Origin: Dyadobacter sp. CY347
Lineage (GTDB): Bacteria > Bacteroidota > Bacteroidia > Cytophagales > Spirosomataceae
DNA: 64,000 nt
Direction: 5' to 3'
Assembly: GCF_021502655.1 (NCBI RefSeq)
Contig: NZ_JAKFFT010000007.1
Span: 186,001 to 250,000, forward strand
This document shows positions 9,776 through 18,031 of the stretch, one piece after another. The notes under the pieces are model-generated. The model saw only the letters and a list, made by a program, of their open reading frames with translations. It was not told where the DNA came from and made no database searches. Every line of letters starts with the position of its first letter. Position 1 is the first letter of the stretch. The translations under genes and the position numbers were made by a program.

Positions 9776-9865
9776 GGAGATGTATGGGAATAATACAATT
9801 GCAACAATTTGTATAAAAAATGCACTAACCTCGATTTGTTGCACAAATTACAAATAGTGCACCAA

Positions 9866-9906
9866 GTTCCGGGAAAAATTACGAAAACGGGAACGGTTCC
9901 GGGAAC
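9866..9906. promoter_or_regulatory. Cluster of overlapping palindromes, candidate LacI-family operators
   Basis: GGAACGGTTCC at 9890-9900 is a perfect hyphenated palindrome. It overlaps a second one, GTTCCGGGAAC, at 9896-9906, and the related half-palindrome GTTCCGGGAA lies at 9866-9875. All are in the gap between the divergent LacI gene and the ECF sigma gene. The rest of this gap is AT-rich; it includes TTTGTTGCACAAA at 9835-9847 and a weak TAAATTTTG promoter-like stretch around 9940. Confidence 0.5.
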
Positions 9907-10052
9907 GGTTGCGTAGATTTATTGATTTTTTTCAAGATTAAATTTTGTGTATCAACGAACCAATCGTTAAACTAGGTTCACTGTTGACGAGGCAAGCATG
10001 CCTTTTACCACTACGAATCCAGGAAATTTTCTATAATTAACCTAGCTCATTA

Positions 10053-10664
10053 ATGGAAGCAAAATCATTTACCAACACCCTGTCATCCGCTAATTCCCAG
10101 AAAAGCGCGCTGGAAAATTTATTTGGAAAAGTGGTGGCAACCGGAGATTACCATGCTTTTCGTGAATTGTTCACACATCATTACCGATCGCTTTGTAATT
10201 ATGCCATGCGGGTGGTGATTACGCGGGAAATCGCAGAGGAAGTGGTTTCAGATGTGTTTGTGAAACTTTGGAAAAATCGTGAGCAGATTGAAGTGCATAC
10301 TTCGTTTCAGGCTTACATTTACAGAGCGGTAAGAAATCAGGCGCTGGATTATCTTAAACTCAGGATCCACCGTCAGAATGAGCGTGAATCACTGGATTCT
10401 GTGCAATGGAACCTGACGCATGCGGACCATTTTTCCCCGGTTGAAGAACTGACATTCAATGAGTTTTTTGATCACGTGGAAGGCTGTATCAAGGCTTTGC
10501 CAAGGCAATGTCAATTGATTTTCAGGCTTAGCCGCGAAGAAGGCCTTCGTTACCGCGACATTGCTGAAAAGCTTGAAATTTCAGTTAAAACAGTGGAAAC
10601 ACAAATGAGCCGGGCTTTGAAAGTCTTGCGCGAACGCGTTCCGGAACATCGGTTAGTAGCATAA
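10053..10664 (+). CDS. ECF RNA polymerase sigma factor (Bacteroidetes expansion type)
   Basis: 203 residues. Sigma region 2 covers about 45-110 (FRELFTHHYRSLCNYAMRV, DVFVKLWKNREQI). Region 4 covers about 145-195 (ALPRQCQLIFRLSREEGL, then the HTH YRDIAEKLEISVKTVETQMS). This class normally sits upstream of a FecR anti-sigma gene and SusC/SusD genes. Here the next gene is uxuA, nine bases downstream, and no anti-sigma gene is nearby. It is probably the first gene of the hexuronate operon and could amplify its own locus or activate uptake genes elsewhere (inference). Confidence 0.92.
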   Translation: MEAKSFTNTLSSANSQKSALENLFGKVVATGDYHAFRELFTHHYRSLCNYAMRVVITREIAEEVVSDVFVKLWKNREQIEVHTSFQAYIYRAVRNQALDYLKLRIHRQNERESLDSVQWNLTHADHFSPVEELTFNEFFDHVEGCIKALPRQCQLIFRLSREEGLRYRDIAEKLEISVKTVETQMSRALKVLRERVPEHRLVA

Positions 10665-10673
10665 AATTAAAAT

Positions 10674-11867
10674 ATGGCATTAGAACAAACATGGCGTTGG
10701 TTTGGGCCCAATGATCCTGTCACATTGCAGGACATCCGCCAGGCCGGGGCAACAGGAATTGTTACGGCTTTGCACCACATCCGTAATGGTGAAGTGTGGG
10801 AAGTTGCTGAAATACAGGCCCGAAAAGAACTGATTGAACAGGCCGGCTTAACATGGTCGGTTGTAGAAAGTGTTCCTGTGCACGAGGCGATCAAGACCCG
10901 GACAGGCGATTTTGAACTATATATTAAAAATTACCAGCAGACCTTATTGAATCTGGGTGCATGCGGAATAGACACCGTTTGCTACAACTTCATGCCCATT
11001 CTGGACTGGACAAGGACTGATCTGGACGCGCCTATGAAGGACGGTTCGACCGGTTTGCGCTTTGACGCGGCTCAATTTGCAGCTTTTGATCTTTATCTGT
11101 TGAAAAGACCGGAAGCGGAAGAAGATTACACGGACGAGCAAAAGCAAAAAGCCAAAAACTGGTTGGATAATGCTTCGGAAACAGCGGTTAACAAGCTCGT
11201 CAGGAACATTATAGCAGGTTTGCCAGGTTCCGAGGAAAGCTTCACGATTGAAGAATTCCGGACTGCATTGAGCGCATATGCGCATGTGGGTGACCTGGAA
11301 TTGAGGACACATTTATACCAGTTCATCCAGGCTATTGGGCCTGTTGCGCATGAGGCTGGCGTTAAACTGGCAATCCATCCGGATGATCCTCCTTATCCGA
11401 TCTTAGGACTTCCAAGGGTGGTCAGCACCGAAAACGACGCGATGCTGTTACTCGAAGCCTATGATCATGAGGCCAATGGCATTTGCTTTTGCACAGGTTC
11501 TTATGGTGTAAGACCAGATAATGATCTTAGCGGAATGGTTGACAGGCTGGGTAACCGCATCCATTTCATCCATTTACGTGCCACAAAAAGGGAACACGAC
11601 GGAAGTTTTTACGAAGCCGACCATTTGGACGGTGACGTGGATATGTACAGCGTCATGAAAGCATTGCTCACCGAGCAAAAAAGTCGCATTGAAGCCGGAA
11701 GGACAGATTTAAGAATGCCATTCCGTCCCGATCACGGCCATAGAATGCTCGATGACCTTTCAGGGACTAAGCGGACAAATCCTGGTTATACTGCTATCGG
11801 AAGGTTGCGGGGGCTGGCTGAGCTGAGGGGGCTGGAATATGCTATTGAAAGGTCAAACAAATTATAA
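10674..11867 (+). CDS. uxuA: Mannonate dehydratase
   Basis: A 397-residue cytoplasmic enzyme of the usual length. It dehydrates D-mannonate to 2-keto-3-deoxygluconate (KDG). The N-terminus [20 protein letters not shown] and the block [15 protein letters not shown], with the conserved Cys and substrate-contacting residues, are diagnostic, as are [16 protein letters not shown] and the C-terminal [14 protein letters not shown] that binds metal. It follows the sigma gene by nine bases and precedes uxaC by one base, so translation is tightly linked. It belongs to the glucuronate/fructuronate branch. Confidence 0.95.
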   Translation: MALEQTWRWFGPNDPVTLQDIRQAGATGIVTALHHIRNGEVWEVAEIQARKELIEQAGLTWSVVESVPVHEAIKTRTGDFELYIKNYQQTLLNLGACGIDTVCYNFMPILDWTRTDLDAPMKDGSTGLRFDAAQFAAFDLYLLKRPEAEEDYTDEQKQKAKNWLDNASETAVNKLVRNIIAGLPGSEESFTIEEFRTALSAYAHVGDLELRTHLYQFIQAIGPVAHEAGVKLAIHPDDPPYPILGLPRVVSTENDAMLLLEAYDHEANGICFCTGSYGVRPDNDLSGMVDRLGNRIHFIHLRATKREHDGSFYEADHLDGDVDMYSVMKALLTEQKSRIEAGRTDLRMPFRPDHGHRMLDDLSGTKRTNPGYTAIGRLRGLAELRGLEYAIERSNKL

Positions 11868-11868
11868 T

Positions 11869-13293
11869 ATGACAACATTCGCTACTGCACAAAAGACATT
11901 CATATCCGACGATTTTCTGCTTCGTTCGGAGACTGCGCGCATTCTTTATCATGATTATGCCAAAGAAATGCCCATCATTGATTACCACTGCCACCTTCCT
12001 CCCGACCAGATTGCGGCGGATAAGCAGTTTGAGAATATGACGCAGATCTGGTTATATGGTGATCATTATAAGTGGCGGGCGATGCGTGCGAATGGGATTA
12101 ATGAGCGCTATTGTACGGGTGATGCCAGCGACTGGGAAAAGTTTGAACAATGGGCGGTCACCGTGCCTTATACCATGCGTAACCCGCTGTATCACTGGAC
12201 ACATTTGGAGTTGCTGCGTTATTTTGACATTGATATTTTGTTAAATAAAGATTCGGCAAGAGAGATTTATGATGAATGTTCGGCGAAATTAAAGCAGCCG
12301 GATTTCTCGGTCAGGAATCTTCTTAAAAGGATGAATGTAAAGATCGTTTGTACAACGGACGATCCTACGGACTCGCTTTCGGACCACAAAGCGATCAGAG
12401 ACAGCGGTTTTGACCTGAAAGTGCTGCCTACTTTCCGTCCTGATAAAGCCATGTTGCTGATCGATTCGCCGGAGGAGTTTAACCAATATCTTACCAAATT
12501 AGGAGAGGCCTCCGGTTTAGGAGAAATTAACTCCTATGAAGATCTTCTGGTTGCATTACAGAACCGCCACGACTTTTTTGCATCCATGGGCGGCAAGCTT
12601 TCAGATCATGGATTAGAGCATATTTATGCTTCGTTTGATGAGGAAGCTGCGAAAGCGGCATTTACAGCGGCACGTAACGGGCAGCTTCCAGGTGATGCAC
12701 AGCGCGAAGCATTCAAATCCATGGTGCTTTTTGAAACGGCAAAAATGGATCATGCAAAATCCTGGACGCAACAATTCCACTTGGGCGCATTGCGTAACAA
12801 TAATGCACGCATGCTTCGCGAGCTGGGCCCGGACACAGGCTGGGATTCTATCGGCGATTACAGCCAGGCGACGCCTATGTCTAAATTTTTCAATAAACTG
12901 GATTCAACAAATCAGCTTACCAAAACGATCCTTTATAACCTGAATCCGGCGGATAACGAAGTGCTGGCGACGATGACGGGTAATTATAATGATGGCACCA
13001 TTGCAGGTAAAATGCAATTTGGCTCAGGCTGGTGGTATCTGGACCAGAAAGATGGTATGGAGCGCCAGATGAATGCGCTTTCCAACATGGGATTATTGAG
13101 CCGTTTCGTAGGAATGCTGACCGATTCCCGGAGCTTTCTGTCTTACCCGCGCCATGAATATTTCCGCAGGATCCTTTGCAATATGATCGGTAATGATGTC
13201 GAAAATGGCGAGCTTCCCAATGATATCCAATGGCTTGGAAAGCTGGTTCAGGACATTTCTTATCGCAATGCAAGCAATTATTTCGGATTTTAG
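11869..13293 (+). CDS. uxaC: Glucuronate (uronate) isomerase
   Basis: 474 residues from the ATG at 11869, one base after the uxuA stop; the frame is open ten codons further up, inside uxuA. UxaC interconverts D-glucuronate with D-fructuronate and D-galacturonate with D-tagaturonate. The metal-binding amidohydrolase-like motif DYHCHLPPDQIA lies near residue 37, followed by WLYGDHYKWRAMRANG, NPLYHWTHLEL and TTDDPTDSL, all closely matching the Escherichia coli enzyme. It feeds both UxuA and UxaB branches present at this locus. Confidence 0.95.
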   Translation: MTTFATAQKTFISDDFLLRSETARILYHDYAKEMPIIDYHCHLPPDQIAADKQFENMTQIWLYGDHYKWRAMRANGINERYCTGDASDWEKFEQWAVTVPYTMRNPLYHWTHLELLRYFDIDILLNKDSAREIYDECSAKLKQPDFSVRNLLKRMNVKIVCTTDDPTDSLSDHKAIRDSGFDLKVLPTFRPDKAMLLIDSPEEFNQYLTKLGEASGLGEINSYEDLLVALQNRHDFFASMGGKLSDHGLEHIYASFDEEAAKAAFTAARNGQLPGDAQREAFKSMVLFETAKMDHAKSWTQQFHLGALRNNNARMLRELGPDTGWDSIGDYSQATPMSKFFNKLDSTNQLTKTILYNLNPADNEVLATMTGNYNDGTIAGKMQFGSGWWYLDQKDGMERQMNALSNMGLLSRFVGMLTDSRSFLSYPRHEYFRRILCNMIGNDVENGELPNDIQWLGKLVQDISYRNASNYFGF

Positions 13294-13307
13294 GTAGGTT
13301 TGCAACT

Positions 13308-14303
13308 ATGGCTCAAATAGTTTCTTTCGGAGAAGTCCTTATGCGACTTTCTACACCTGGTTTTTCCCGTTTTGAACAAGCACGTCAACTAAATGTCACT
13401 TATGCCGGCGGAGAAGCGAATGTTTCTACGGCATTGGCATATTGGGGACATCACACGGCGCATGTAACGCGCTTTCCCGACTCGCCAATCGGCAGGGCGG
13501 CAGCGCAATATCTTCATTTTCACGGTGTTGATATTTCTCATATCATTTATGGAGGCCCGAGAATGGCCGTTTATTTTCTGGAAATGGGTGCGGCATTGCG
13601 CGGCAGCCAGATCGTTTATGACCGCGCCAACTCATCATTGGCTGAGATAGATCCGAAGGAAATTGATTGGGACAGCATTCTGAAAGATGCCAAATGGTTT
13701 CACTGGGCTGGCATTACGCCTGCGCTTTCGCAGGGAGCAGCCGACGCGCTTCTGGATGGGATCAAAACAGCCAGGAAATACGGATTAACCGTTTCAGGCG
13801 ATATTTTTTACAGGGCAAACCTATGGAAATATGGTAAGAAGCCTTCTGACATTCTCCCCGAAATAACTGCCGGAACCGACATTGTGATCGCAAATAGCGA
13901 AAACATTAAGGAGATTTTTGGCATTGACGGAAACGATTTTGTAGACTCCTGCGTCAATTTACAGAGGGCTTATCCGCAAGTGAAAACATTGGTCGATACA
14001 AAACGGACTTCCATCAGCGCTTCACACAACCTTTTGCGGGCTTATCTCTGGAACGGAAAAGAGCTTTTGGAAACAGCTGATACGGAAATCAACCCGATTA
14101 TCGACAGAGTTGGCGGCGGAGACGCATTCATTGCTGGTTTGATACACGGATTGATTACATTTAATGATCAGCAAAAGGCACTTGAATTCGGCGTTGCAGC
14201 TTCGGCATTGAAACATACAATCGAAGGGGACGCACTAATTTCCACCATTCAGGAAGTGGAGGCGATCCGGCAGGGAGAAACTTCCGGCAGGATCAAGCGC
14301 TGA
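13308..14303 (+). CDS. kdgK: 2-dehydro-3-deoxygluconokinase (PfkB family)
   Basis: 331 residues when started at the ATG at 13308, which opens the conserved MAQIVSFGEVLMRLSTPG; the frame extends upstream into the uxaC end. The PfkB signature near the C-terminus (DRVGGGDAFIAGLIHG) carries the catalytic Asp; the usual GAGD reads GGGD. YAGGEANVSTALAYWG is the substrate-side motif. It phosphorylates KDG to KDPG in the cytoplasm. It lies 14 bases after uxaC and 24 bases before the aldolase gene. Another sugar kinase of the family is possible on sequence alone, but the operon makes KDG kinase likely. Confidence 0.9.
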   Translation: MAQIVSFGEVLMRLSTPGFSRFEQARQLNVTYAGGEANVSTALAYWGHHTAHVTRFPDSPIGRAAAQYLHFHGVDISHIIYGGPRMAVYFLEMGAALRGSQIVYDRANSSLAEIDPKEIDWDSILKDAKWFHWAGITPALSQGAADALLDGIKTARKYGLTVSGDIFYRANLWKYGKKPSDILPEITAGTDIVIANSENIKEIFGIDGNDFVDSCVNLQRAYPQVKTLVDTKRTSISASHNLLRAYLWNGKELLETADTEINPIIDRVGGGDAFIAGLIHGLITFNDQQKALEFGVAASALKHTIEGDALISTIQEVEAIRQGETSGRIKR

Positions 14304-14327
14304 TTGCTGTTTCAAAAAACAAATGAT

Positions 14328-14993
14328 ATGGACAAAGAGACAACGTTAACGCTATTAAATCAGGTCGGTGTTTTGCCGCTGTTTTATCATAGTGACATAG
14401 AAATTGCCAAAGAGGTGATCAATGCCAGTTACCGTGGAGGTGCGCGGGCATTTGAATTCACAAACCGCGGCGAAAACGCATTTACCGTATTTACCGAGCT
14501 GGTTGCCTACACAAAAGAGAGTTTGCCAGGCTTATCGATGGGCATAGGGACTATTTATGATGCCGAAACTGCACAAAAATTTATTGATGCAGGAACAGAT
14601 TTCATAGTAACACCTTGCCTCAATCCGGCCGTAGGTTATGCTTGTGCGAAAGCCAACATTCCCTGGATTCCGGGCGTTTCCACATTAACGGAGATTTACA
14701 ACGCACAACAGGCAGGCGCCGAAGTTGTGAAGCTTTTTCCCGGTGATGTTGTGGGATCCAAATTCATTAAAGCGATCCGCGGGCCTATGCCTAACGTTAA
14801 AATTATGGTCACTGGCGGCGTGCAGCCCACAGCCGAGAGCATTAATGAATGGTTTGGCGCAGGCGCATATGCGGTTGGTTTGGGATCCAATTTATTTCCA
14901 AAAGAGATTATCGAAGCCGGCAACTATTCCTGGATTGAACAGAAAGTCGCTGAAAGCATTGCCTTGGTTACCAAATTCCGGGACGCAGGTTAA
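14328..14993 (+). CDS. KDPG aldolase (2-dehydro-3-deoxyphosphogluconate aldolase)
   Basis: 221 residues from the ATG at 14328; a TTG eight codons earlier is in frame but less likely. A class I (beta/alpha)8 aldolase that splits KDPG into pyruvate and glyceraldehyde-3-phosphate. The Schiff-base lysine is K135 in VVKLFPG, the substrate Glu lies in GGARAFEFTNRG, and TDFIVTPCLNP and MVTGGVQPT complete the pattern. It is the last gene of the rightward operon. A KHG/KDPG dual specificity is usual in the family. The DUF748 gene converges from the other side 34 bases downstream. Confidence 0.92.
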   Translation: MDKETTLTLLNQVGVLPLFYHSDIEIAKEVINASYRGGARAFEFTNRGENAFTVFTELVAYTKESLPGLSMGIGTIYDAETAQKFIDAGTDFIVTPCLNPAVGYACAKANIPWIPGVSTLTEIYNAQQAGAEVVKLFPGDVVGSKFIKAIRGPMPNVKIMVTGGVQPTAESINEWFGAGAYAVGLGSNLFPKEIIEAGNYSWIEQKVAESIALVTKFRDAG

Positions 14994-15027
14994 TGTTTTA
15001 ATTATTAAGATATACTGAAAGCGGGAC

Positions 15028-16179
15028 CTAATCTTTTTTACGTTCCGCTTTTTTACGTTCACGCTTCGCTTTGCGTTCCGCGCGTCTATCTTTACGCTTC
15101 TCTTTCCGCTCTTTTCGCACTTCCTTAATGGTGTCTTTCACACTCATAGAAGAGTCATACTCAGCTTTAAACGCTTCCACATAAGCATTTCTCAACACAT
15201 TGATAATGATTGGCCAGAAGTCAGTGGAAATCTCACCCACAGTTCCTTTCAACGGGATACGGGTTGCTACCTGGTCTTTCTTTTTATTTTCCAGAATAAA
15301 AGCACCGCCTTCCGCCAGCAATTCGCGGAAGAATTGACTTGCATTGCGGTTTTCCTCCTTCATTTTAAAAATTTTCATGTCCTTGGTAAGTGGCTTTAAA
15401 TAGCCTTCCAGCTTGCCGTCGACCATTTTCATCTCACTTAACAAGCTCATGGTGCCTTGTTCAAAATCCAGATTCCCATACTGCTTCGCCAGACTGTTGA
15501 GTTTTACCAGTTGCAGATCTTTCAAACTGAGGTTGTAATCAAAATCCGGAATTTTCTTTAACAGCATCATATTGGCTGTAAATAGCATTGTTCCTCCAAA
15601 ACCGGGCAAATCGCCGGTAGCTTTTACGGGAGAGGGCAAATTTTTACCTTTTTCTTCGACGTTTCGGATGTTTGCGATTTCGAGGTTGAAATTTTTGAGG
15701 GTCAGGTCGGTTTTGGGCTGGCTTACAATGCTTGTAAGGTCCACCTTTCCGTTAATAATTTGAAAACGGTTTATTTCAATGGGTAAAAGATCTTTAATCA
15801 CCTTTGTCCAGTCGTTTTCTGCACCCGTCTGGCTTGCTTCTTCACTGCTGCTGAATGCAAAGTTGATCTCAGGATTATGGCATTCCACCTCGCTTACAAG
15901 TTTCCCTTTCAGCAACGACTCCCACTGAACCGAGAGGTCCATTTTGGGGATAAGAATAAATGGCTCTTTAATTTTACCATTCACCTTGCGAATGTTCATC
16001 CCATCGATCTGGTAAGCGCCGCGGATCAGGTGAATATCCACATCATCAATATGCCCCGTATAACCGTCCATATCGGCCAGGACTTTGTTCACATATTTCA
16101 CCACGAAATAGGGCAGCAGCAGGCGGGCGATGATCAGAATGACCACTATTCCTATCAGTATTTTTACAGATCTTTTCAC
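15028..16179 (-). CDS. AsmA-like/DUF748 inner-membrane-anchored protein with lysine/arginine-rich tail
   Basis: 383 residues. One N-terminal membrane anchor (VKILIGIVVILIIARLLLPY) is followed by a long beta-rich periplasmic region of the DUF748/AsmA type (IDDVDIHLIRGAYQIDGM, IEINRFQIINGKVDLTSI). AsmA-like proteins are implicated in lipid traffic between membranes; that role here is inference. The last roughly 40 residues are almost entirely Lys, Arg and Glu, a striking basic tail that would sit in the periplasm. It is convergent with the KDPG aldolase gene and has its own upstream region. Confidence 0.75.
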   Translation of the reverse strand: MKRSVKILIGIVVILIIARLLLPYFVVKYVNKVLADMDGYTGHIDDVDIHLIRGAYQIDGMNIRKVNGKIKEPFILIPKMDLSVQWESLLKGKLVSEVECHNPEINFAFSSSEEASQTGAENDWTKVIKDLLPIEINRFQIINGKVDLTSIVSQPKTDLTLKNFNLEIANIRNVEEKGKNLPSPVKATGDLPGFGGTMLFTANMMLLKKIPDFDYNLSLKDLQLVKLNSLAKQYGNLDFEQGTMSLLSEMKMVDGKLEGYLKPLTKDMKIFKMKEENRNASQFFRELLAEGGAFILENKKKDQVATRIPLKGTVGEISTDFWPIIINVLRNAYVEAFKAEYDSSMSVKDTIKEVRKERKEKRKDRRAERKAKRERKKAERKKD

Positions 16180-16296
16180 AGTTATATATTAAAAATCGTG
16201 TTAACCAGTTTTTGACTTTCAGGGTGTCACAAAGTCAAAAATGATGCCAAAGGGATTTCTGACTTCAAATGCGGGCATCGAGTAGCTATATGAAAT

Positions 16297-16334
16297 AAAA
16301 AAATCCGTTTTTGTATGTTACAACAAAAACGGAT
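16297..16334 (-). terminator. Intrinsic terminator after uxaB
   Basis: A perfect 12-bp stem (16303-16314 with 16323-16334, arm ATCCGTTTTTGT) with an 8-base loop. On the minus strand it is followed by a run of six T (16297-16302), so it fits termination of leftward uxaB transcription. Confidence 0.8.
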
Positions 16335-16385
16335 CGGATATGTGAATGCTTTAAATCTGGTCGCTTCTTATGAGCCTTATTATGA

Positions 16386-17912
16386 TTAATTCAGATCAAT
16401 TTTAGGTGCATCGGCGCCGGGAACAATGCGCAATGTATCCAATGCTGCCGGCTCGGCCATATACGACTTCACAGCATCCAGAAATCCGGGAAGCTGCGTC
16501 AAATCCGTATCCCAAAGCGATTCATCGGCCAAAACTTTCTCAGCAAGATCAAGCGGTGAAGCGGCTGTTTTCCACATTTCATCGAAATAAGGAGCGGCAT
16601 CGCAGCGGATGGAATAAGGCTGTCCATCGCGGTCGCCATAGTAAGCACCATCTTTGTGAACAACCGGCTTCATGAATTTCAGGAAGGCAGCAAACCCTTC
16701 GGCAAAGAGCGCCGGCGCCTGATCTGACTTTTTATAGTGGCTTAGCAATGTGGGAATATTCCGCATTCTCATTTTGGCCGTGTATTGCACAGTAATGTCG
16801 ATCAGCTGGTGACGGATGAACGGATTGCGGAAACGGTCTAAAACCTGGTTGCCAAATTCCTGCACACGCGCCTCATCCACTGCATATGGGATTGCCGGAG
16901 CAAGTTCTTTCAACATTAGATCGGCGATAAATGAAGCAGTTTCCGGATGTTCCATGCTTTCGCGGACCGTATCCAGGCCATTCAGGAAACAGAGGCCGCA
17001 AGCAAGCGTATGCGTGCCATTCAGCAAGCGCAGTTTCAGCTCCCGGTAAAGATCAATGTTGGGTTCGATAACGACGCCTTTATCTGCCTCGGCAAAGCTC
17101 AAAACCGATTTTACATGCTCACTTCCTTCAATAGCCCACAATCGGTAAACCTCTGAAACGATCAGTAAATCATCCTGATAACCCTGCTGGCCAGAAATAA
17201 GCTCCACAGTTTCAGCATCCGGCTTGCCCGGGACAATGCGGTCGACGAGCGAACTGCAAAAATGATTGTGTTCTTCCAGCCATTGGGTGAATGCTTCATC
17301 CAAATTGTGCCGTTTGGCTTGTTCAATAACAATGTCGCGTAATTTCTGCCCGCTGTTAACGATCAGCTCAGTAGGAACGATCACCATTCCGGATGCTGCA
17401 CTTCCGTTAAATGCTTTGAAACGCTCATACAAGTAAGCCGTCAGTTTTCCGGGATAGGACGTTGGCGGACTGGCGAAAATATCATCGTCGGTGAGTTGTA
17501 TCCCAACTTCCGTCGTATTGGAAACAACGATCTTTAATTCAGGATTGTGCGCGCATTCGAGAATCTCCGCCCAGTTGCTGTTTGCTGAAATGGTTCGGCT
17601 TATCGCACTGTTGATCACCAGTTTATCAACCTGATTCCCGTCCTCAATGCCGCGGATGCTGTGTGAGAATACATTTTGCTGCGTAGCAAACGCATCGGTC
17701 CCGCCGCTGTTCGTAGACTTCACAACCACGATCCTGCCATTGAAAATCCCCTGCTGATTAGCCTGATTTACAAAATAATCGGGTAAGCCGCGCAGCAGTA
17801 CGCCTGTGCCAAACTGAATGATCTTTTCAGGCAGCGCAAGGAGGTTATGGTGGTTTGGCAAAAGGTCTGGACGCTGATCCAGCAATTCGGGAGAAAGCTG
17901 CGGTAGGGACAT
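16386..17912 (-). CDS. uxaB: Tagaturonate reductase (altronate oxidoreductase), mannitol dehydrogenase family
   Basis: 508 residues. UxaB reduces D-tagaturonate to D-altronate with NADH. The NAD-binding start IIQFGTGVLLRGLPDYFV, the block VVSNTTEVGIQL, CSSLVDRIVPGKP and the catalytic-domain motif RLLNGTHTLACGLCFLNGLD match UxaB of E. coli more closely than other members of the long-chain mannitol dehydrogenase family. It is transcribed alone, leftward, between two terminators and across the DUF748 gene from the uxuA operon. No altronate dehydratase (uxaA) or fructuronate reductase (uxuB) gene lies in the window. Confidence 0.88.
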   Translation of the reverse strand: MSLPQLSPELLDQRPDLLPNHHNLLALPEKIIQFGTGVLLRGLPDYFVNQANQQGIFNGRIVVVKSTNSGGTDAFATQQNVFSHSIRGIEDGNQVDKLVINSAISRTISANSNWAEILECAHNPELKIVVSNTTEVGIQLTDDDIFASPPTSYPGKLTAYLYERFKAFNGSAASGMVIVPTELIVNSGQKLRDIVIEQAKRHNLDEAFTQWLEEHNHFCSSLVDRIVPGKPDAETVELISGQQGYQDDLLIVSEVYRLWAIEGSEHVKSVLSFAEADKGVVIEPNIDLYRELKLRLLNGTHTLACGLCFLNGLDTVRESMEHPETASFIADLMLKELAPAIPYAVDEARVQEFGNQVLDRFRNPFIRHQLIDITVQYTAKMRMRNIPTLLSHYKKSDQAPALFAEGFAAFLKFMKPVVHKDGAYYGDRDGQPYSIRCDAAPYFDEMWKTAASPLDLAEKVLADESLWDTDLTQLPGFLDAVKSYMAEPAALDTLRIVPGADAPKIDLN

Positions 17913-17970
17913 TTTAATAATGAATAGTTGTTGATAACAGGACGTGTTTTTGAATTACAAACCCCTAAGC

Positions 17971-17996
17971 AAAAAAGACGCCCGAAGGCGTCTTTT
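17971..17996 (-). terminator. Intrinsic terminator after lon (UUCG tetraloop)
   Basis: AAAAGACGCC at 17973-17982 pairs perfectly with 17987-17996. On the minus strand the loop reads UUCG closed by a C-G pair, a very stable tetraloop, followed by six T. Placed 35 bases after the lon stop. Confidence 0.9.
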
Positions 17997-18031
17997 GAAC
18001 TCAAAATTTATTATTTTTTTGAAAACAGCTG

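Noticed and set aside
14321..14330. Upstream TTG start for the KDPG aldolase
   Set aside because: The eight extra residues match nothing in the family, and the ATG at 14328 gives the normal N-terminus.
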